A DNA stretch of 21,623 nucleotides, taken from the NCBI GenBank assembly GCA_021154065.1, contig JAJKJG010000013.1:1-21623 (forward strand), in the 5' to 3' direction. This document shows, piece after piece, positions 1-8,795 of this stretch. The stretch's first letter is position 1. The number at the start of each line of letters is the position of its first letter. The notes beneath the pieces are model-generated. The model was not told the origin of the DNA and made no database searches. It saw only the letters and a list, made by a program, of their open reading frames with translations. The stretch comes from Methylobacterium sp. GTDB lineage: Bacteria; Pseudomonadota; Alphaproteobacteria; Rhizobiales; Beijerinckiaceae. A program made the translations under genes and the position numbers.

Positions 1-590
1 CGCGCCGGCTCGCTCGGGATGACGAGGAAGTGGATCGCGCCGCAGACGGCGAGGTTGATCGCGGCGAGCGCGACGAGCGCGTCGCGCCAGCCGAGCGCCT
101 CGATCAGCGCGTAGGAGAGGGGAAAGAACACCGTGCTGGCCAGGCCGCCGATGAGCGTCATGACGGTGATGCCGCGCCGGGAGAGCGGCCCGAGCCGATG
201 CGTCAGGACGGCGAAGCCGGGCTCGTAGAGGATGGCGCTCATCGTCGCGCCGAGCCCGATCCAGATCAGGACGAAGAGCGGATAGCTGTCGACCCGCGAC
301 CAGAGGACGAGGAGCGCCGAGGAGACGAGCGAGCCCGCCGTCATGACGGCGCGGCCATGGCCCTTGTCGATGAGGCGGCCGGACGGGTAGGCGGTCGCGG
401 CCGAGGCGCCGAGGCCGAGCGAGTAGGCGAGCGTCAGGGCGGGCTTTGACCAGCCGAGCTCGCGCGCCATCGGCTCCAGGAAGAGCGCGAAGGCGTAGAA
501 GACGATGCCCCAGGAGACGAGCTGCGCGAAGGACAGCGCGGCGACGAAGCCCCAGGGCATGCGGGCGGGCGAGGGGGACTCAGGATGCAT
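1..590 (-). CDS. MFS transporter, 5' part (gene runs off the window)
   Basis: My translation of the minus strand from an ATG at 590 gives an uninterrupted reading frame of about 196 codons to the window edge. It is strongly hydrophobic, with helices such as PWGFVAALSFAQLVSWG and YAFALFLEPMARELGWS. The loop after helix 2 reads SGRLIDKGHGRAVM, which is the MFS signature region (G-x-L-x-D-x-x-G-R-R type) at about residues 71-84. It probably represents the first six transmembrane segments of a major facilitator permease in the inner membrane. The substrate cannot be read from the sequence. The frame stays open upstream of the ATG, with a possible GTG further 5', so the exact start is uncertain. 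It is divergent from tolQ across a long spacer and is probably not functionally linked to it. Confidence 0.85.
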   Translation of the reverse strand, partial: MHPESPSPARMPWGFVAALSFAQLVSWGIVFYAFALFLEPMARELGWSKPALTLAYSLGLGASAATAYPSGRLIDKGHGRAVMTAGSLVSSALLVLWSRVDSYPLFVLIWIGLGATMSAILYEPGFAVLTHRLGPLSRRGITVMTLIGGLASTVFFPLSYALIEALGWRDALVALAAINLAVCGAIHFLVIPSEPA

Positions 591-726
591 GAGCCCGGCA
601 CGATAGGTGCCGCAGCCGCCCAGCGCGAGCCTCCCGACACCTCTCCCGGAGAGCCACGGCCCCTGCGGCTGATGCACGACGGGTCGGCTTCGACAGACAA
701 GGCCGTGCCCGGCGCCCCCCTCCTCG

Positions 727-744
727 CTCGGGGCTTCGCCCGAG
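727..744. repeat. Short hairpin CTCGGG-gcttcg-CCCGAG
   Basis: Perfect 6-base inverted repeat with a 6-base loop. It is followed about 18 bases on by a C-rich stretch and ten G (762-771) that could form a second stem. There is no T-tract, so it is not a standard intrinsic terminator. It resembles the GC-rich palindromes scattered between genes in Rhizobiales genomes. Confidence 0.5.
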
Positions 745-859
745 TCGGTCCGCCCCCACACGGGGGGGGGGAATGGCGCGCCAGCTTTGTGTGAATCGGC
801 TAGCCCGTTCGGGAGAGGTTCGCGGGTGCTGGGCGCCGGTGATGCGCAGCGACGATGCG

Positions 860-875
860 GATGATGCACATCATC
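860..875. repeat. Inverted repeat GATGATG-ca-CATCATC
   Basis: Perfect 7-base arms around a 2-base centre. Further copies of CATCATC and GATGATG follow up to about 950, so several alternative hairpins are possible. Function unknown; the position is about 340 bases upstream of tolQ. Confidence 0.5.
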
Positions 876-1022
876 GTCGGGATGACGCGCATCATCATCG
901 GACCGCCCCTCAGGGTAGGCGCATCGTCATTGTCGCGGATGATGAACACGCCGGCGTGATGGGATAGCCTTCATCCATCGCGTTCCGGAATGGCCGGCGC
1001 TCGCCCCCACGGGAGGGCGGTC

Positions 1023-1039
1023 CTAACCCGGCATTAACC
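1023..1039 (+). promoter_or_regulatory. Candidate CtrA-type box upstream of tolQ
   Basis: The sequence CTAA-N7-TTAACC differs by one base from the alphaproteobacterial CtrA consensus TTAA-N7-TTAA(C). A further TTAAC lies at 1051-1055. The distance to the tolQ start is about 175 bases. Cell-cycle control would suit a division-associated envelope system, but the match is short and could be chance in a 625-base spacer. Confidence 0.3.
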
Positions 1040-1215
1040 TTGCCCGGTGCTTAACTCTTTGGACCGTCGAGGCGCCGCTAAGCGCTTGCGAAGCCCTTAG
1101 TTTCGACAGATTTCCGGGCGAGGAGCAGGCAACAAGGCAAAGGCGCCGCGTCAAGGCGGACAGCGGTGCGGGCCGGGCGGGCGTCCGGCGGCCCGCGGGG
1201 ATCGAGGACCAGAGC

Positions 1216-1947
1216 ATGAATCCGGCCGATGCCGTCCCGGCAGTGCAGACCGCGCACGACATGTCGCTCGTCGGGCTGTTCCTGAACGCCCATATCGTCG
1301 TCAAGCTCGTCATCGTCGGGCTCTTGGCCGCCTCGGTCTGGTGCTGGGCGATCATCGTCGACAAGACGCTCTTGTTCGGGCGCACGCGGCGCGCCATGGA
1401 CCGTTTCGAGGAGATCTTCTGGTCGGGGCAGTCGCTCGAGGAGCTCTACCTCAACCTGCAGAGCCGGCCGAATACCGGGCTTGCCGCCGTGTTCGTCGCC
1501 GCGATGCGCGAGTGGAAGCGCTCCTTCGAGGGCACCGGGCGCTCGGTCGCGAGCCTGTCGCAGCGCATCGACAAGGTGCTCGACGTGACCATCCAGCGCG
1601 AGGTCGAGCGCATGCAGGCGCGGCTCCTGTTCCTTGCCTCGATCGGCTCGGCCGGGCCCTATATCGGGCTGTTCGGCACGGTGTGGGGGATCATGAGCTC
1701 GTTCACCTCGATCGCCGCCTCGAAGAGCACGAGCCTCGCGGTCGTCGCACCCGGCATCGCCGAGGCGCTGTTTGCGACCGCGATCGGGCTCTTCGCGGCG
1801 ATCCCGGCGGTGCTTGCCTACAACAAGCTCCAGTCGCAGGTGACGAAGCTGCAGTCGCGGCTCGAGGGCTTCGCCGACGAGTTCTCGGCGATCCTGTCGC
1901 GCCAGATCGACGAGCGCATGCACGCGCACGCCGCGCAGGCGGCCTGA
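1216..1947 (+). CDS. tolQ: TolQ, inner-membrane motor subunit of Tol-Pal
   Basis: The 243-residue product is a normal-length TolQ/ExbB/MotA-family proton channel subunit. A first transmembrane helix lies at about 28-48 ([20 protein letters not shown]). A large cytoplasmic loop follows, then two more helices at about 136-160 ([18 protein letters not shown]) and 183-205 ([20 protein letters not shown]). The [12 protein letters not shown] and [10 protein letters not shown] segments are the family's most conserved parts and line the proton path with TolR. The protein uses proton-motive force to energise TolA during outer-membrane constriction. The start is ATG with a weak purine-rich stretch before it; a second in-frame ATG (residue 16) is a possible alternative. 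It is first in tolQRAB, 14 bases before tolR. ybgC, which usually precedes tolQ, is absent. Confidence 0.95.
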   Translation: MNPADAVPAVQTAHDMSLVGLFLNAHIVVKLVIVGLLAASVWCWAIIVDKTLLFGRTRRAMDRFEEIFWSGQSLEELYLNLQSRPNTGLAAVFVAAMREWKRSFEGTGRSVASLSQRIDKVLDVTIQREVERMQARLLFLASIGSAGPYIGLFGTVWGIMSSFTSIAASKSTSLAVVAPGIAEALFATAIGLFAAIPAVLAYNKLQSQVTKLQSRLEGFADEFSAILSRQIDERMHAHAAQAA

Positions 1948-1961
1948 GGCGGCGGGCCGCG

Positions 1962-2414
1962 ATGACGATCGCCTCGGCCATGGCGCACGGGCAGAGCGGC
2001 GGGCGCCGCCGGCGCCGGCGCGGCAAGCGCGGCGTCATCAACGAAATCAATATGACGCCGTTCATCGATGTCATGCTCGTGCTCCTCATCATCTTCATGG
2101 TCACCGCCCCCCTGATGACCGCCGGCGTCCCGATCGATCTGCCGAAGGCCGCGGCGGCGCCGCTCAACACCGACGCGAAGCCGGTGACGCTGTCGATCAA
2201 GGCTGACGGCAAGGTCTATCTCGGCGAGACGGCGCTTGCAGACGACGGGATCATCACCGGCGTCACGGCGGCGGCGAAGCAGGGCTTCGACGAGCGCATC
2301 TTCGTGCGCGGCGACAGGCGCGTCGAATACGGCCGCGTCGCCCAGGTGATGGCGATGGTGACCGGGGCCGGGTTCAAGCGCGTCGCGCTCGTGACCGAGG
2401 CGGAGCAGCGCTAG
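1962..2414 (+). CDS. tolR: TolR, inner-membrane motor subunit of Tol-Pal
   Basis: A 150-residue ExbD/TolR-family protein. A very basic cytoplasmic N-terminus ([12 protein letters not shown]) precedes a single transmembrane helix at about 36-53, introduced by [19 protein letters not shown]. Asp36 in PFIDVML is the conserved proton-translocating residue. The rest (about 55-150) is the periplasmic domain with the LPKAAAAPL and [13 protein letters not shown] patterns usual for the family. The reading frame is open far upstream inside tolQ, but family length and domain content place the start at ATG 1962, 14 bases after the tolQ stop. TolR partners TolQ and contacts TolA. Confidence 0.93.
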   Translation: MTIASAMAHGQSGGRRRRRRGKRGVINEINMTPFIDVMLVLLIIFMVTAPLMTAGVPIDLPKAAAAPLNTDAKPVTLSIKADGKVYLGETALADDGIITGVTAAAKQGFDERIFVRGDRRVEYGRVAQVMAMVTGAGFKRVALVTEAEQR

Positions 2415-2452
2415 CCGCGGATGGACGCGCGAGCATTGCGAAGGCTGAGACG

Positions 2453-3631
2453 GTGGGGCTGAAGTTCGATCGATCCGAACCGGGATTCTGGGTGTCGGGC
2501 GCCGTCCACACGGCGCTCCTCGCCGGGCTCGTGTTCGGCGTTGCCTCCCAGACCTTCCCGGAGGCCGAGGAGGGCATCCCGGTCGAGGTGCTGACCGACA
2601 ACCAGTTCTCCGAGATCACCCGTGGTGAGACGAACGCCAAGGCGCCGCAGCCCGAGGCGAAGCCCCGGGCCGACCGCGTCGCCGAGGTTCGCGAAGAGCG
2701 CGATCCGGGCGAGGCGAAGCGCGACGTTCCGACGCCGCCGACCCGGCCGGCCGAGATCAAGGTCGCAGACGAGGCGGTCGAGGTCGCCGTCCCGCCGCCG
2801 CCTCCCGTGCCGCCGGTCCGTCCCGAGCCGTCGCCGCCGCAGCAGGCCGAAGCGAAGCCCGAGCCGGCTCCGCCCATGCCGCCGAAGCGCGAGGAGGTCG
2901 CGAACCTTCTCGATCAGCAGGAGGCTGAGCTTCGCGCCAAAGCCGAGGCGCAGGCGAAGTCCGAGGCCGAAGCGCAGGCCCGCGCCGAAGCCAAGGCGAA
3001 GGCGGAAGCCGCAAAGGAGCGCGCCGTCGCCGAGGCAAAAGCCAAGGCCGAGGCGGAAGCCGAGCAGAAGCGGAACGCCGAGGCCAAAGCCGAGGCCGGG
3101 CACAAGAAGAAGGTCGCCGAAGCAAAGGCCAAGGCGAAGGCCGAAGCCGAGGCGAAAGCCAAGCGCGACGCCGAGCTTGCCGCGAAGTTCGATCCGAACG
3201 GGATCGCGAAGCTCCTCGCCTCGAAGGAGCCGGCGCAATCCCCGGGCTCGAGCGGCCGCGAGATCCAGAAGACCGCCTCGCTCGGCACCGCGACCGGCGC
3301 GGCGCAGCGGCTCAATCCGAGCCAGCGCGACGCGCTGATGGGCCTTCTGCGCGACCAGCTGCATCGCTGCTGGCAGGCGCCGATCGGCGCCCAAGGCGCG
3401 GTGAAGCCGCCGGTGCCGACGGTGCGCGTTAGCCTCAACCAGGACGGCTCGCTCGCCCGCGAGCCGGCGGTGACGAACGCGTCGGCCGACCCGCTGTTCC
3501 GGGCGGTGGCGGACTCCGCCACCCGCGCCGCGAGAAGGTGCTCGCCTTTGCGTATTCCGGCCCAATTCCAGCCCTATTACCAGGATTGGAAAGACCTCGT
3601 GGTCAACTTCGATCCGCGCGATCTCGGCTGA
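2453..3631 (+). CDS. tolA: TolA, periplasm-spanning coupling protein of Tol-Pal
   Basis: 392 residues with classic three-part TolA architecture. A single N-terminal transmembrane helix lies at about 11-32 ([20 protein letters not shown]). A proline- and charge-rich stretch follows (about 60-145), then a long Ala/Lys/Glu helix of [13 protein letters not shown] repeats (about 145-240) that spans the periplasm. The C-terminal globular domain (about 270-392) carries [12 protein letters not shown] and ends [18 protein letters not shown]. Cysteines near 304 and 362 are spaced as a possible disulfide, as in known TolA C-terminal domains (inference). The start is GTG, with AAGG about 10 bases upstream; an ATG at 2421 is out of frame. 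TolA links the TolQR motor to TolB/Pal. Confidence 0.92.
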   Translation: MGLKFDRSEPGFWVSGAVHTALLAGLVFGVASQTFPEAEEGIPVEVLTDNQFSEITRGETNAKAPQPEAKPRADRVAEVREERDPGEAKRDVPTPPTRPAEIKVADEAVEVAVPPPPPVPPVRPEPSPPQQAEAKPEPAPPMPPKREEVANLLDQQEAELRAKAEAQAKSEAEAQARAEAKAKAEAAKERAVAEAKAKAEAEAEQKRNAEAKAEAGHKKKVAEAKAKAKAEAEAKAKRDAELAAKFDPNGIAKLLASKEPAQSPGSSGREIQKTASLGTATGAAQRLNPSQRDALMGLLRDQLHRCWQAPIGAQGAVKPPVPTVRVSLNQDGSLAREPAVTNASADPLFRAVADSATRAARRCSPLRIPAQFQPYYQDWKDLVVNFDPRDLG

Positions 3632-3659
3632 TCGACTCCAACATCCGAAAAGCTCGCTG

Positions 3660-5018
3660 ATGCGCCCGCACTCCGCCCTGCGCCTGATCCGAATCCTCGT
3701 CCGCGCCGACATGATTCTCGGTCTTGCGATCGTCGTGGCGACGTTCCTAGCCGTGACGGCCGCCCGCGCCGAGCTCGTCATCGACGTTCGCCGTGGCAAC
3801 TTCCAGCCGATCCCGATCGCGGTCGCCGACTTTGCCGGTGATCCGGGCCTTGGCCAGCAGGTCGCCGGCATCATCGCCAACAACCTGCGCCGCTCGGGCT
3901 ACTTCGTGCCGATCGAGAAGGCGCGCTTCCCGGAGCAGCAGCCGTCCTTCGATGCGGCGCCGCGCTTCGAGGCCTGGAAAGCCGCCGGCGTGCAGGGGCT
4001 CGTCACCGGCCGCGTCACCCGCGACCCGTCGGGGCGGCTCAAGACCGAGTTCCGCCTGTGGGACGTCTATGCCGGCCAGCAGGTCGCCGGGCAGCAATAC
4101 TTCACCGACCCGAACAACTGGCGCCGCATCGGCCACATCATCTCGGACGCGGTCTACACCAAGATCACCGGCGTCGGCGCCTTCTTCGACACCCGCGTGG
4201 TGTTCGTCGACGAGTCGGGGCCGAAGGAGAACCGCCGCAAGCGCCTCGCCATCATGGACCAGGACGGCGGCAACGTCCGCTACCTGACGCAAGGGGACAA
4301 CCTCGTCGTGACGCCGCGCTACTCGCCGGCGACGCAGGACATCGCCTTCATGTCGCAGGCCTCGGGGCAGCAACCGCGGGTGCAGGTGATCAATCTCGAG
4401 ACCGGCTCGCGCCAGGTCGTCGGCAACTTCCCCGACATGACGTCCTCCCCGCGCTTCTCGCCCGACGGGCAGCGCATCGTCATGAGCCTGCAGCAGGGCG
4501 GCAACGCCAACATCTACCTGATGGATTTGGGCTCGCGCACGACGACGCGGATCACCAACACCGGCGCGATCGATACCTCGCCCTCGTTCTCGCCCGACGG
4601 GGCGCAGATCGTGTTCGAGTCTGATCGCGGCGGCCAGCAGCAGATCTACGTCATGGCCGCCGACGGCTCGGGCGCGAAGCGCATCTCGTTCGGCCAGGGC
4701 TCCTATTCGCAGCCGGCCTGGTCGCCGCGCGGCGACTACATCGCCTTCACCAAGCGCACCGCCGGCGGCTTTGCGATCGGCGTCATGAAGCCTGACGGCT
4801 CGGGCGAGCGGCTCCTGACCGAGGGCTTCCACAACGAGGGGCCGTCATGGGCCCCGAACGGCCAGTACATCATGTTCTTCCGCGATCCCGGCGGCCAGTC
4901 CGGCGCGAAGCTCTACATGATCGACATCACCGGCCGGGTCGAGCAGACCGTGCCGACCCCGACCTTCGCCTCCGACCCGACCTGGTCGCCGCTCCTGACC
5001 GAGTCGCGCGGCAACTGA
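3660..5018 (+). CDS. tolB: TolB, periplasmic beta-propeller of Tol-Pal
   Basis: 452 residues. There is an N-terminal export signal with a long basic n-region, a hydrophobic core ([14 protein letters not shown]) and a likely cleavage after Ala37 (TAARA/ELVI). The TolB N-terminal domain covers about 38-165 ([26 protein letters not shown]). A six-bladed beta-propeller covers about 200-445, with repeated blades such as [38 protein letters not shown] and [12 protein letters not shown]. TolB binds Pal and TolA in the periplasm. Residue 18 is another Met and would give a shorter, more ordinary signal peptide. It is the last tol gene here; pal and cpoB, normally next, are replaced by an unrelated oxidoreductase gene 48 bases on. 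Confidence 0.95.
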   Translation: MRPHSALRLIRILVRADMILGLAIVVATFLAVTAARAELVIDVRRGNFQPIPIAVADFAGDPGLGQQVAGIIANNLRRSGYFVPIEKARFPEQQPSFDAAPRFEAWKAAGVQGLVTGRVTRDPSGRLKTEFRLWDVYAGQQVAGQQYFTDPNNWRRIGHIISDAVYTKITGVGAFFDTRVVFVDESGPKENRRKRLAIMDQDGGNVRYLTQGDNLVVTPRYSPATQDIAFMSQASGQQPRVQVINLETGSRQVVGNFPDMTSSPRFSPDGQRIVMSLQQGGNANIYLMDLGSRTTTRITNTGAIDTSPSFSPDGAQIVFESDRGGQQQIYVMAADGSGAKRISFGQGSYSQPAWSPRGDYIAFTKRTAGGFAIGVMKPDGSGERLLTEGFHNEGPSWAPNGQYIMFFRDPGGQSGAKLYMIDITGRVEQTVPTPTFASDPTWSPLLTESRGN

Positions 5019-5066
5019 GGACGGTCCCCGGGCGCGCCTGCGACGCCGCGGCGTGAACCCGGCGCG

Positions 5067-6371
5067 ATGAGCCCGGAGGGCTCCGTCCCGCCGGCGTCGC
5101 TCTGGCATGCGGTGACATCGCCCGGGCCGGAGCTTCCCGCTCTTACGGGCGACGAGCGTTGCGATGCGGTCGTGATCGGGGCGGGCTTCATGGGACTCTC
5201 CGCCGCCCTGCATCTCGCCGAGGCCGGCATCGGCACCGTCGTCCTCGAGGCGGCCGAGCCCGGTTTCGGCGCCTCCGGGCGCAACAACGGCCAGGTGATC
5301 CCGACGCTGTCGCGCGCCGATCCCGACGCGATCGTCGCGCGGCACGGGGCCGCCGGCGAACGCTTCGTCGCGCTCCTGCGGGATTCGGCGGCTCTCCTGT
5401 TCGATCTCGCGCGCCGCCACGGCATCGATGCCGAAGCCGAAGAGGTCGGCTGGGTTCAGCCCGCCCACAGCCCGGGCCGGATCAGGATTTCGGAAGCCCG
5501 CGTCCGGCAGTGGTCGCGATGGGGCGCGCCGGTCGCGCTTCTCGACCGCGACGAGGTCCGGGCCATGACCGGCTCGGACGCCTGGCATGGCGGCTTCTGG
5601 AACCGGAGCGGCGGGCACATCAATCCGCTGGCGCTGACGCGCGGCCTCGCCCGCGCCGCGCTTGCGGCCGGTGTCCGCGTCTTCGCGCGCTCGCCGGCGC
5701 TGTCCTACGCCCGCGCGGGCGACGGCTGGGTGGTGCGCGCCGCCGCGGCCTCGGTCCGGGCGAAAGCCCTTGTGCTCGCGACCAACGCCTACACCGACGC
5801 CTTCGGATCGGCGCTCGCAGCGCCGATCGCCCGCGAGATCGTGCCGGCGCTGTCCTGGCAGATGGCGACGGAGCCGCTCGACGAGAGCCTGCGCCGGACG
5901 ATCCTGCCGGGGCGCCAGGCGATGTCCGACACCCATGGCGACCTGCACTTCGCGCGCTGGGATGCCCGCAACCGGCTCGTCACCGGCGGCGCGCTGGTGA
6001 ACCCGGTGAACGGGGCGGAGCGGTTGAAGCCCTGGATCGCGGCGCGGCTGCGGAAGCTCTGGCCCGAGATCGGCGATGTCGGCTTCGATCACGTCTGGAA
6101 CGGCGCCATCGGGATGACGCCGGACCACCTGCCGCGCATCCACCGGCTCGGCCCGGGCGCCTACGCCTGGGCCGGCTGCAACGGCCGGGCGGTGGCGTTG
6201 TCGGTCGCGCTCGGGCGCGAGTTCGCCCGCGCCGTCGCGGGCGCGCCCGACGCGGAGCTGGCGCTGCCCTTCACGGCGCCGGCGCCGCTTCCGGCGCACG
6301 GGCTCCTGAAGCGGCTTTCGCCGCTGATGCTGGTTCTGTACCGTCGCCGCGACGCACGCGAGGTCGCGTGA
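5067..6371 (+). CDS. FAD-dependent oxidoreductase, DAO/PuuB-like
   Basis: 434 residues of the D-amino-acid-oxidase-type flavoprotein family, closest in layout to gamma-glutamylputrescine oxidase-like (PuuB/OrdL) enzymes. The dinucleotide-binding motif VVIGAGFMGLSAALHLAEAG is at about 34-53 and ends its strand-helix-strand unit with VVLEA. It is followed by GFGASGRNNGQ, typical of PuuB-like proteins. The C-terminal FAD/substrate segment contains WNGAIGMTPDHLPRIH and AWAGCNGRAVALS. Such enzymes oxidise a primary or secondary amine with FAD and release an aldehyde, ammonia or a smaller amine; the substrate here is unknown. The start is ATG 5067, 48 bases after tolB. The next gene begins 16 bases after its stop, so it likely heads an operon of three redox genes. 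Confidence 0.85.
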   Translation: MSPEGSVPPASLWHAVTSPGPELPALTGDERCDAVVIGAGFMGLSAALHLAEAGIGTVVLEAAEPGFGASGRNNGQVIPTLSRADPDAIVARHGAAGERFVALLRDSAALLFDLARRHGIDAEAEEVGWVQPAHSPGRIRISEARVRQWSRWGAPVALLDRDEVRAMTGSDAWHGGFWNRSGGHINPLALTRGLARAALAAGVRVFARSPALSYARAGDGWVVRAAAASVRAKALVLATNAYTDAFGSALAAPIAREIVPALSWQMATEPLDESLRRTILPGRQAMSDTHGDLHFARWDARNRLVTGGALVNPVNGAERLKPWIAARLRKLWPEIGDVGFDHVWNGAIGMTPDHLPRIHRLGPGAYAWAGCNGRAVALSVALGREFARAVAGAPDAELALPFTAPAPLPAHGLLKRLSPLMLVLYRRRDAREVA

Positions 6372-6387
6372 GCGCCGCTTGACACCG

Positions 6388-8039
6388 ATGACACCCCTCG
6401 ACACCGCGAAGCCGCTTGCCCGGCGCGCGCGCGCCCGATCCCCGGTCCTCGAGGTCGATTTCGTGATCGTCGGCGCGGGCTCGGCCGGCTGCGTGCTCGC
6501 GAACCGCTTGACCGCCTGCGGGCGATATCGGGTCGTTCTGCTCGAAGCCGGGCCGCGCGACCGGCATTTCTGGATCCACGTCCCGCTCGGCTACGGGCGC
6601 CTGTTCAAGGACGCCCGGGTCAATTGGCTCTACGAGACGGAACCCGAGCCGGAGCTGAACGGCCGCGTGATCTTCCAGCCGCGCGGCAAGGTGCTCGGCG
6701 GTTCGTCCTCGATCAACGGCTTGCTCTATGTCCGCGGCCAGCCGGAGGATTTCGACCATTGGCGCCAGCTCGGCAACACCGGGTGGGGCTTCGACGACGT
6801 GCTGCCGTATTTCCGGCGCTCCGAGCATCAGGCGGGCGGCGAGAGCACGCTCCACGGCGTCGGCGGTCCGCTCTGCGTGTCCGACGCGACCGAGCCGCAC
6901 GAGCTGTGCGACGCCTTCATCGCCGCAGCCGGGCAGGCCGGCATCCCCGGCAACGAGGATTTTAACGGCCCGGTGCAGGAGGGCGCCGGCTACTTCCAGA
7001 CCACGTCGCGGCGGGGAATCCGCTGGAGCACCGCGCGCGGCTATCTGCGCCCGGCGTTGCGCCGGACCAACCTCGAGATCATCACCGAGGCGCTCGCGAC
7101 CCGGGTGCTCTTTGAGGGGCGCAAGGCCGTCGGCGTCGAATTCCGTCGCGCCGGCGAGACCTGCACGGTCCGGCCCGGCGCGAGGTGGTCCTCTCCGGCG
7201 GCGCCATCAACTCGCCGCAGCTGCTGCAGCTTTCGGGCGTCGGCCCGGGCGCGCTGCTGTCGACGCATGGCATACCGCTCATCGCGGAACGGGCCGGGGT
7301 CGGCGAGGATCTGCAGGACCATCTGCAGGTCCGCACGATCCTCAAATGCACGAAGCCGATCACCATCAACGACGAGATCGGCTCGCTGATGCGCCGGCTC
7401 GGGGTCGGCATGCGCTATGCCCTCTGGCGCAAGGGGCCGCTGACGGTCAGCGCCGGCTATGCCGGCGCCTTCTTCCGCACGAACGACCGCGTCGCGACGC
7501 CGGACGTGCAGATCCACTTCATCACCTTCTCGACCGACCGCATGGGCGAGCGCCTGCACCCGTTCCCGGGATTTACCGCTTCGGTGTGCCAGCTCCGGCC
7601 CGAGAGCCGCGGGTTCGTGCGCATCAAGAGCCGCGACCCGGCGGCGGCGCCCGCGATCCAGCCGCGCTACCTCTCGACCGAGACCGATCGGCGCACCAAT
7701 GTCGAAGGGATGAAGCGCCTGCGCGCGATCATGACCATGCCGGCGATGCGCCCCTATGTACTGGCCGAGCATTGGCCCGGCCCTGGCGTGCAGTCCGACG
7801 AGGAAATCCTGCAGTATTGCCGCGAGGTCGGCTCGACCATCTATCATCCGAGCTCCTCGTGCCGCATGGGCGTCGACGATCGTGCCGTGGTCGACCCCCG
7901 GCTGAAGGTCTACGGCGTCGACGGTCTGCGCGTCGTCGACGGCGCGATCATGCCGAACGTCGTCTCGGGCAACACCAACGCCGCGATCGTCATGATCGGC
8001 GAGAAGGGGGCGGACATGATCCTTGAGGACGCGCGATGA
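6388..8039 (+). pseudogene. GMC-family (choline dehydrogenase-like) oxidoreductase, frameshifted
   Basis: Two overlapping frames together encode one GMC flavoprotein of about 550 residues, the usual family length. The first frame (to 7389) has the FAD motif FVIVGAGSAGCVLANRL and the GMC signature GKVLGGSSSINGLLYVRGQ. The second (used from about 7173) resumes with EVVLSGGAINSPQLLQLSGV and ends with the catalytic region YHPSSSCRMG and NVVSGNTNAA. The break is at 7165-7185: loss of one G from an original CGG-GCC-CGG would turn the expected TVRARREVVLSGG into TVRPGARWSS. Everything else is intact, so this is either a very recent inactivation or a base-call error in a GC run. The start is ATG 6388; TTG 6379 is an alternative. 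It overlaps the next gene by ATGA, which favours a once-functional operon. Family members oxidise alcohols to aldehydes. Confidence 0.85.
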
Positions 8040-8791
8040 GCCTGTTCGATCTCAGCGGGCGCGTGGCGCTCGTCACCGGCGGCAACGGCGGCATCGGCTT
8101 AGGCATGGCGAAGGGCATGGCGGCGGCCGGCGACGCCGTCGCGATCGCCGGACGCGACGCCAAGAAGGCGGAAGCGGCGCTCGCGCAGCTCGGCCCGAAG
8201 GCGGCTTTCGTGCCGGTCGAGATCGCCAAGCCCGACTCGTGCCAGGCGATGGTGCGGGAGACGGTCGCGCGCTTCGGCAGGCTCGACGTGCTCGTCAACA
8301 ACGCCGGCGTCAACGAACGCAAGCGCCCGGAGCTCTACGCTCCCGACGAGTGGCATCGGATCATCGAGACGAACCTCTCCGGCGCCTTCTTCGCGGCGCA
8401 GGCGGCCTTCCCGGAGATGAAGAAGGGCGGCGGCGGCAAGATCATCAACATCGGCTCGATGATGTCGATCTTCGGCGCCTCGTTCGTCGGCCCCTACGCC
8501 GCGAGCAAGGGCGGGCTCGTGCAGCTGACGAAGGCGCTCGCGACGGCGTGGGCCGGCGACGGCATCCAGGTCAATGCGATCCTGCCGGGCTGGATCGACA
8601 CCGACCTGACCGCGGCCGCGAAAAAGCAGATCGAGGGGCTGAACGAGCGCGTCCTCGCCAGAACGCCTGCGGGGCGATGGGGAAATCCCGGCGATTTCGC
8701 CGGCATCGCGGTGTTCCTCGCCAGCGCCGCGTCCGATTTCCTTACCGGCGCCGCGATCCCGGTCGACGGCGGCTACGCCTCGCAAGGGTAA
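8036..8791 (+). CDS. SDR-family NAD(P)-dependent oxidoreductase
   Basis: 251 residues, the classical short-chain dehydrogenase length. The cofactor motif TGGNGGIG is at about 15-22, NNAG at about 88-91, the catalytic Ser in INIGSMMS near 139-143 and YAASK with catalytic Tyr/Lys at about 155-159. The C-terminal ending DFLTGAAIPVDGG is typical. It resembles the FabG/gluconate-dehydrogenase-like group, so the likely reaction is reversible oxidation of a secondary alcohol to a ketone; the substrate is unknown. Its ATG overlaps the stop of the GMC gene by four bases, indicating translational coupling, and the two may act on successive intermediates. It converges on livF with only four bases between the stops, leaving no room for a terminator. 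Confidence 0.93.
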   Translation: MSLFDLSGRVALVTGGNGGIGLGMAKGMAAAGDAVAIAGRDAKKAEAALAQLGPKAAFVPVEIAKPDSCQAMVRETVARFGRLDVLVNNAGVNERKRPELYAPDEWHRIIETNLSGAFFAAQAAFPEMKKGGGGKIINIGSMMSIFGASFVGPYAASKGGLVQLTKALATAWAGDGIQVNAILPGWIDTDLTAAAKKQIEGLNERVLARTPAGRWGNPGDFAGIAVFLASAASDFLTGAAIPVDGGYASQG

Positions 8792-8795
8792 TAGC

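Larger units (their letters stand above)
591..1215. other. Long intergenic spacer between the MFS gene and tolQ
   Basis: 625 bases with no convincing gene; the short open frames here have no recognisable protein features. It contains a GC-rich hairpin (727-744), a run of ten G at 762-771 preceded by a C-rich stretch, a cluster of GATGATG/CATCATC inverted repeats (about 853-950), and a CtrA-like box at 1023-1039. The promoters for the divergent MFS gene and for tolQRAB must lie here. Confidence 0.6.

Noticed and set aside
773..967. Short plus-strand frame with an Asp/His-rich stretch that could suggest metal binding
   Set aside because: The Asp/His pattern arises from the GATGATG/CATCATC inverted repeats, and there is no ribosome site.
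2411..3883. 490-residue minus-strand open frame over tolA, very rich in Gly/Leu/Arg
   Set aside because: It is the complement of the Ala/Lys/Glu repeat of TolA; the low-complexity pattern follows from that repeat and no family is recognisable.
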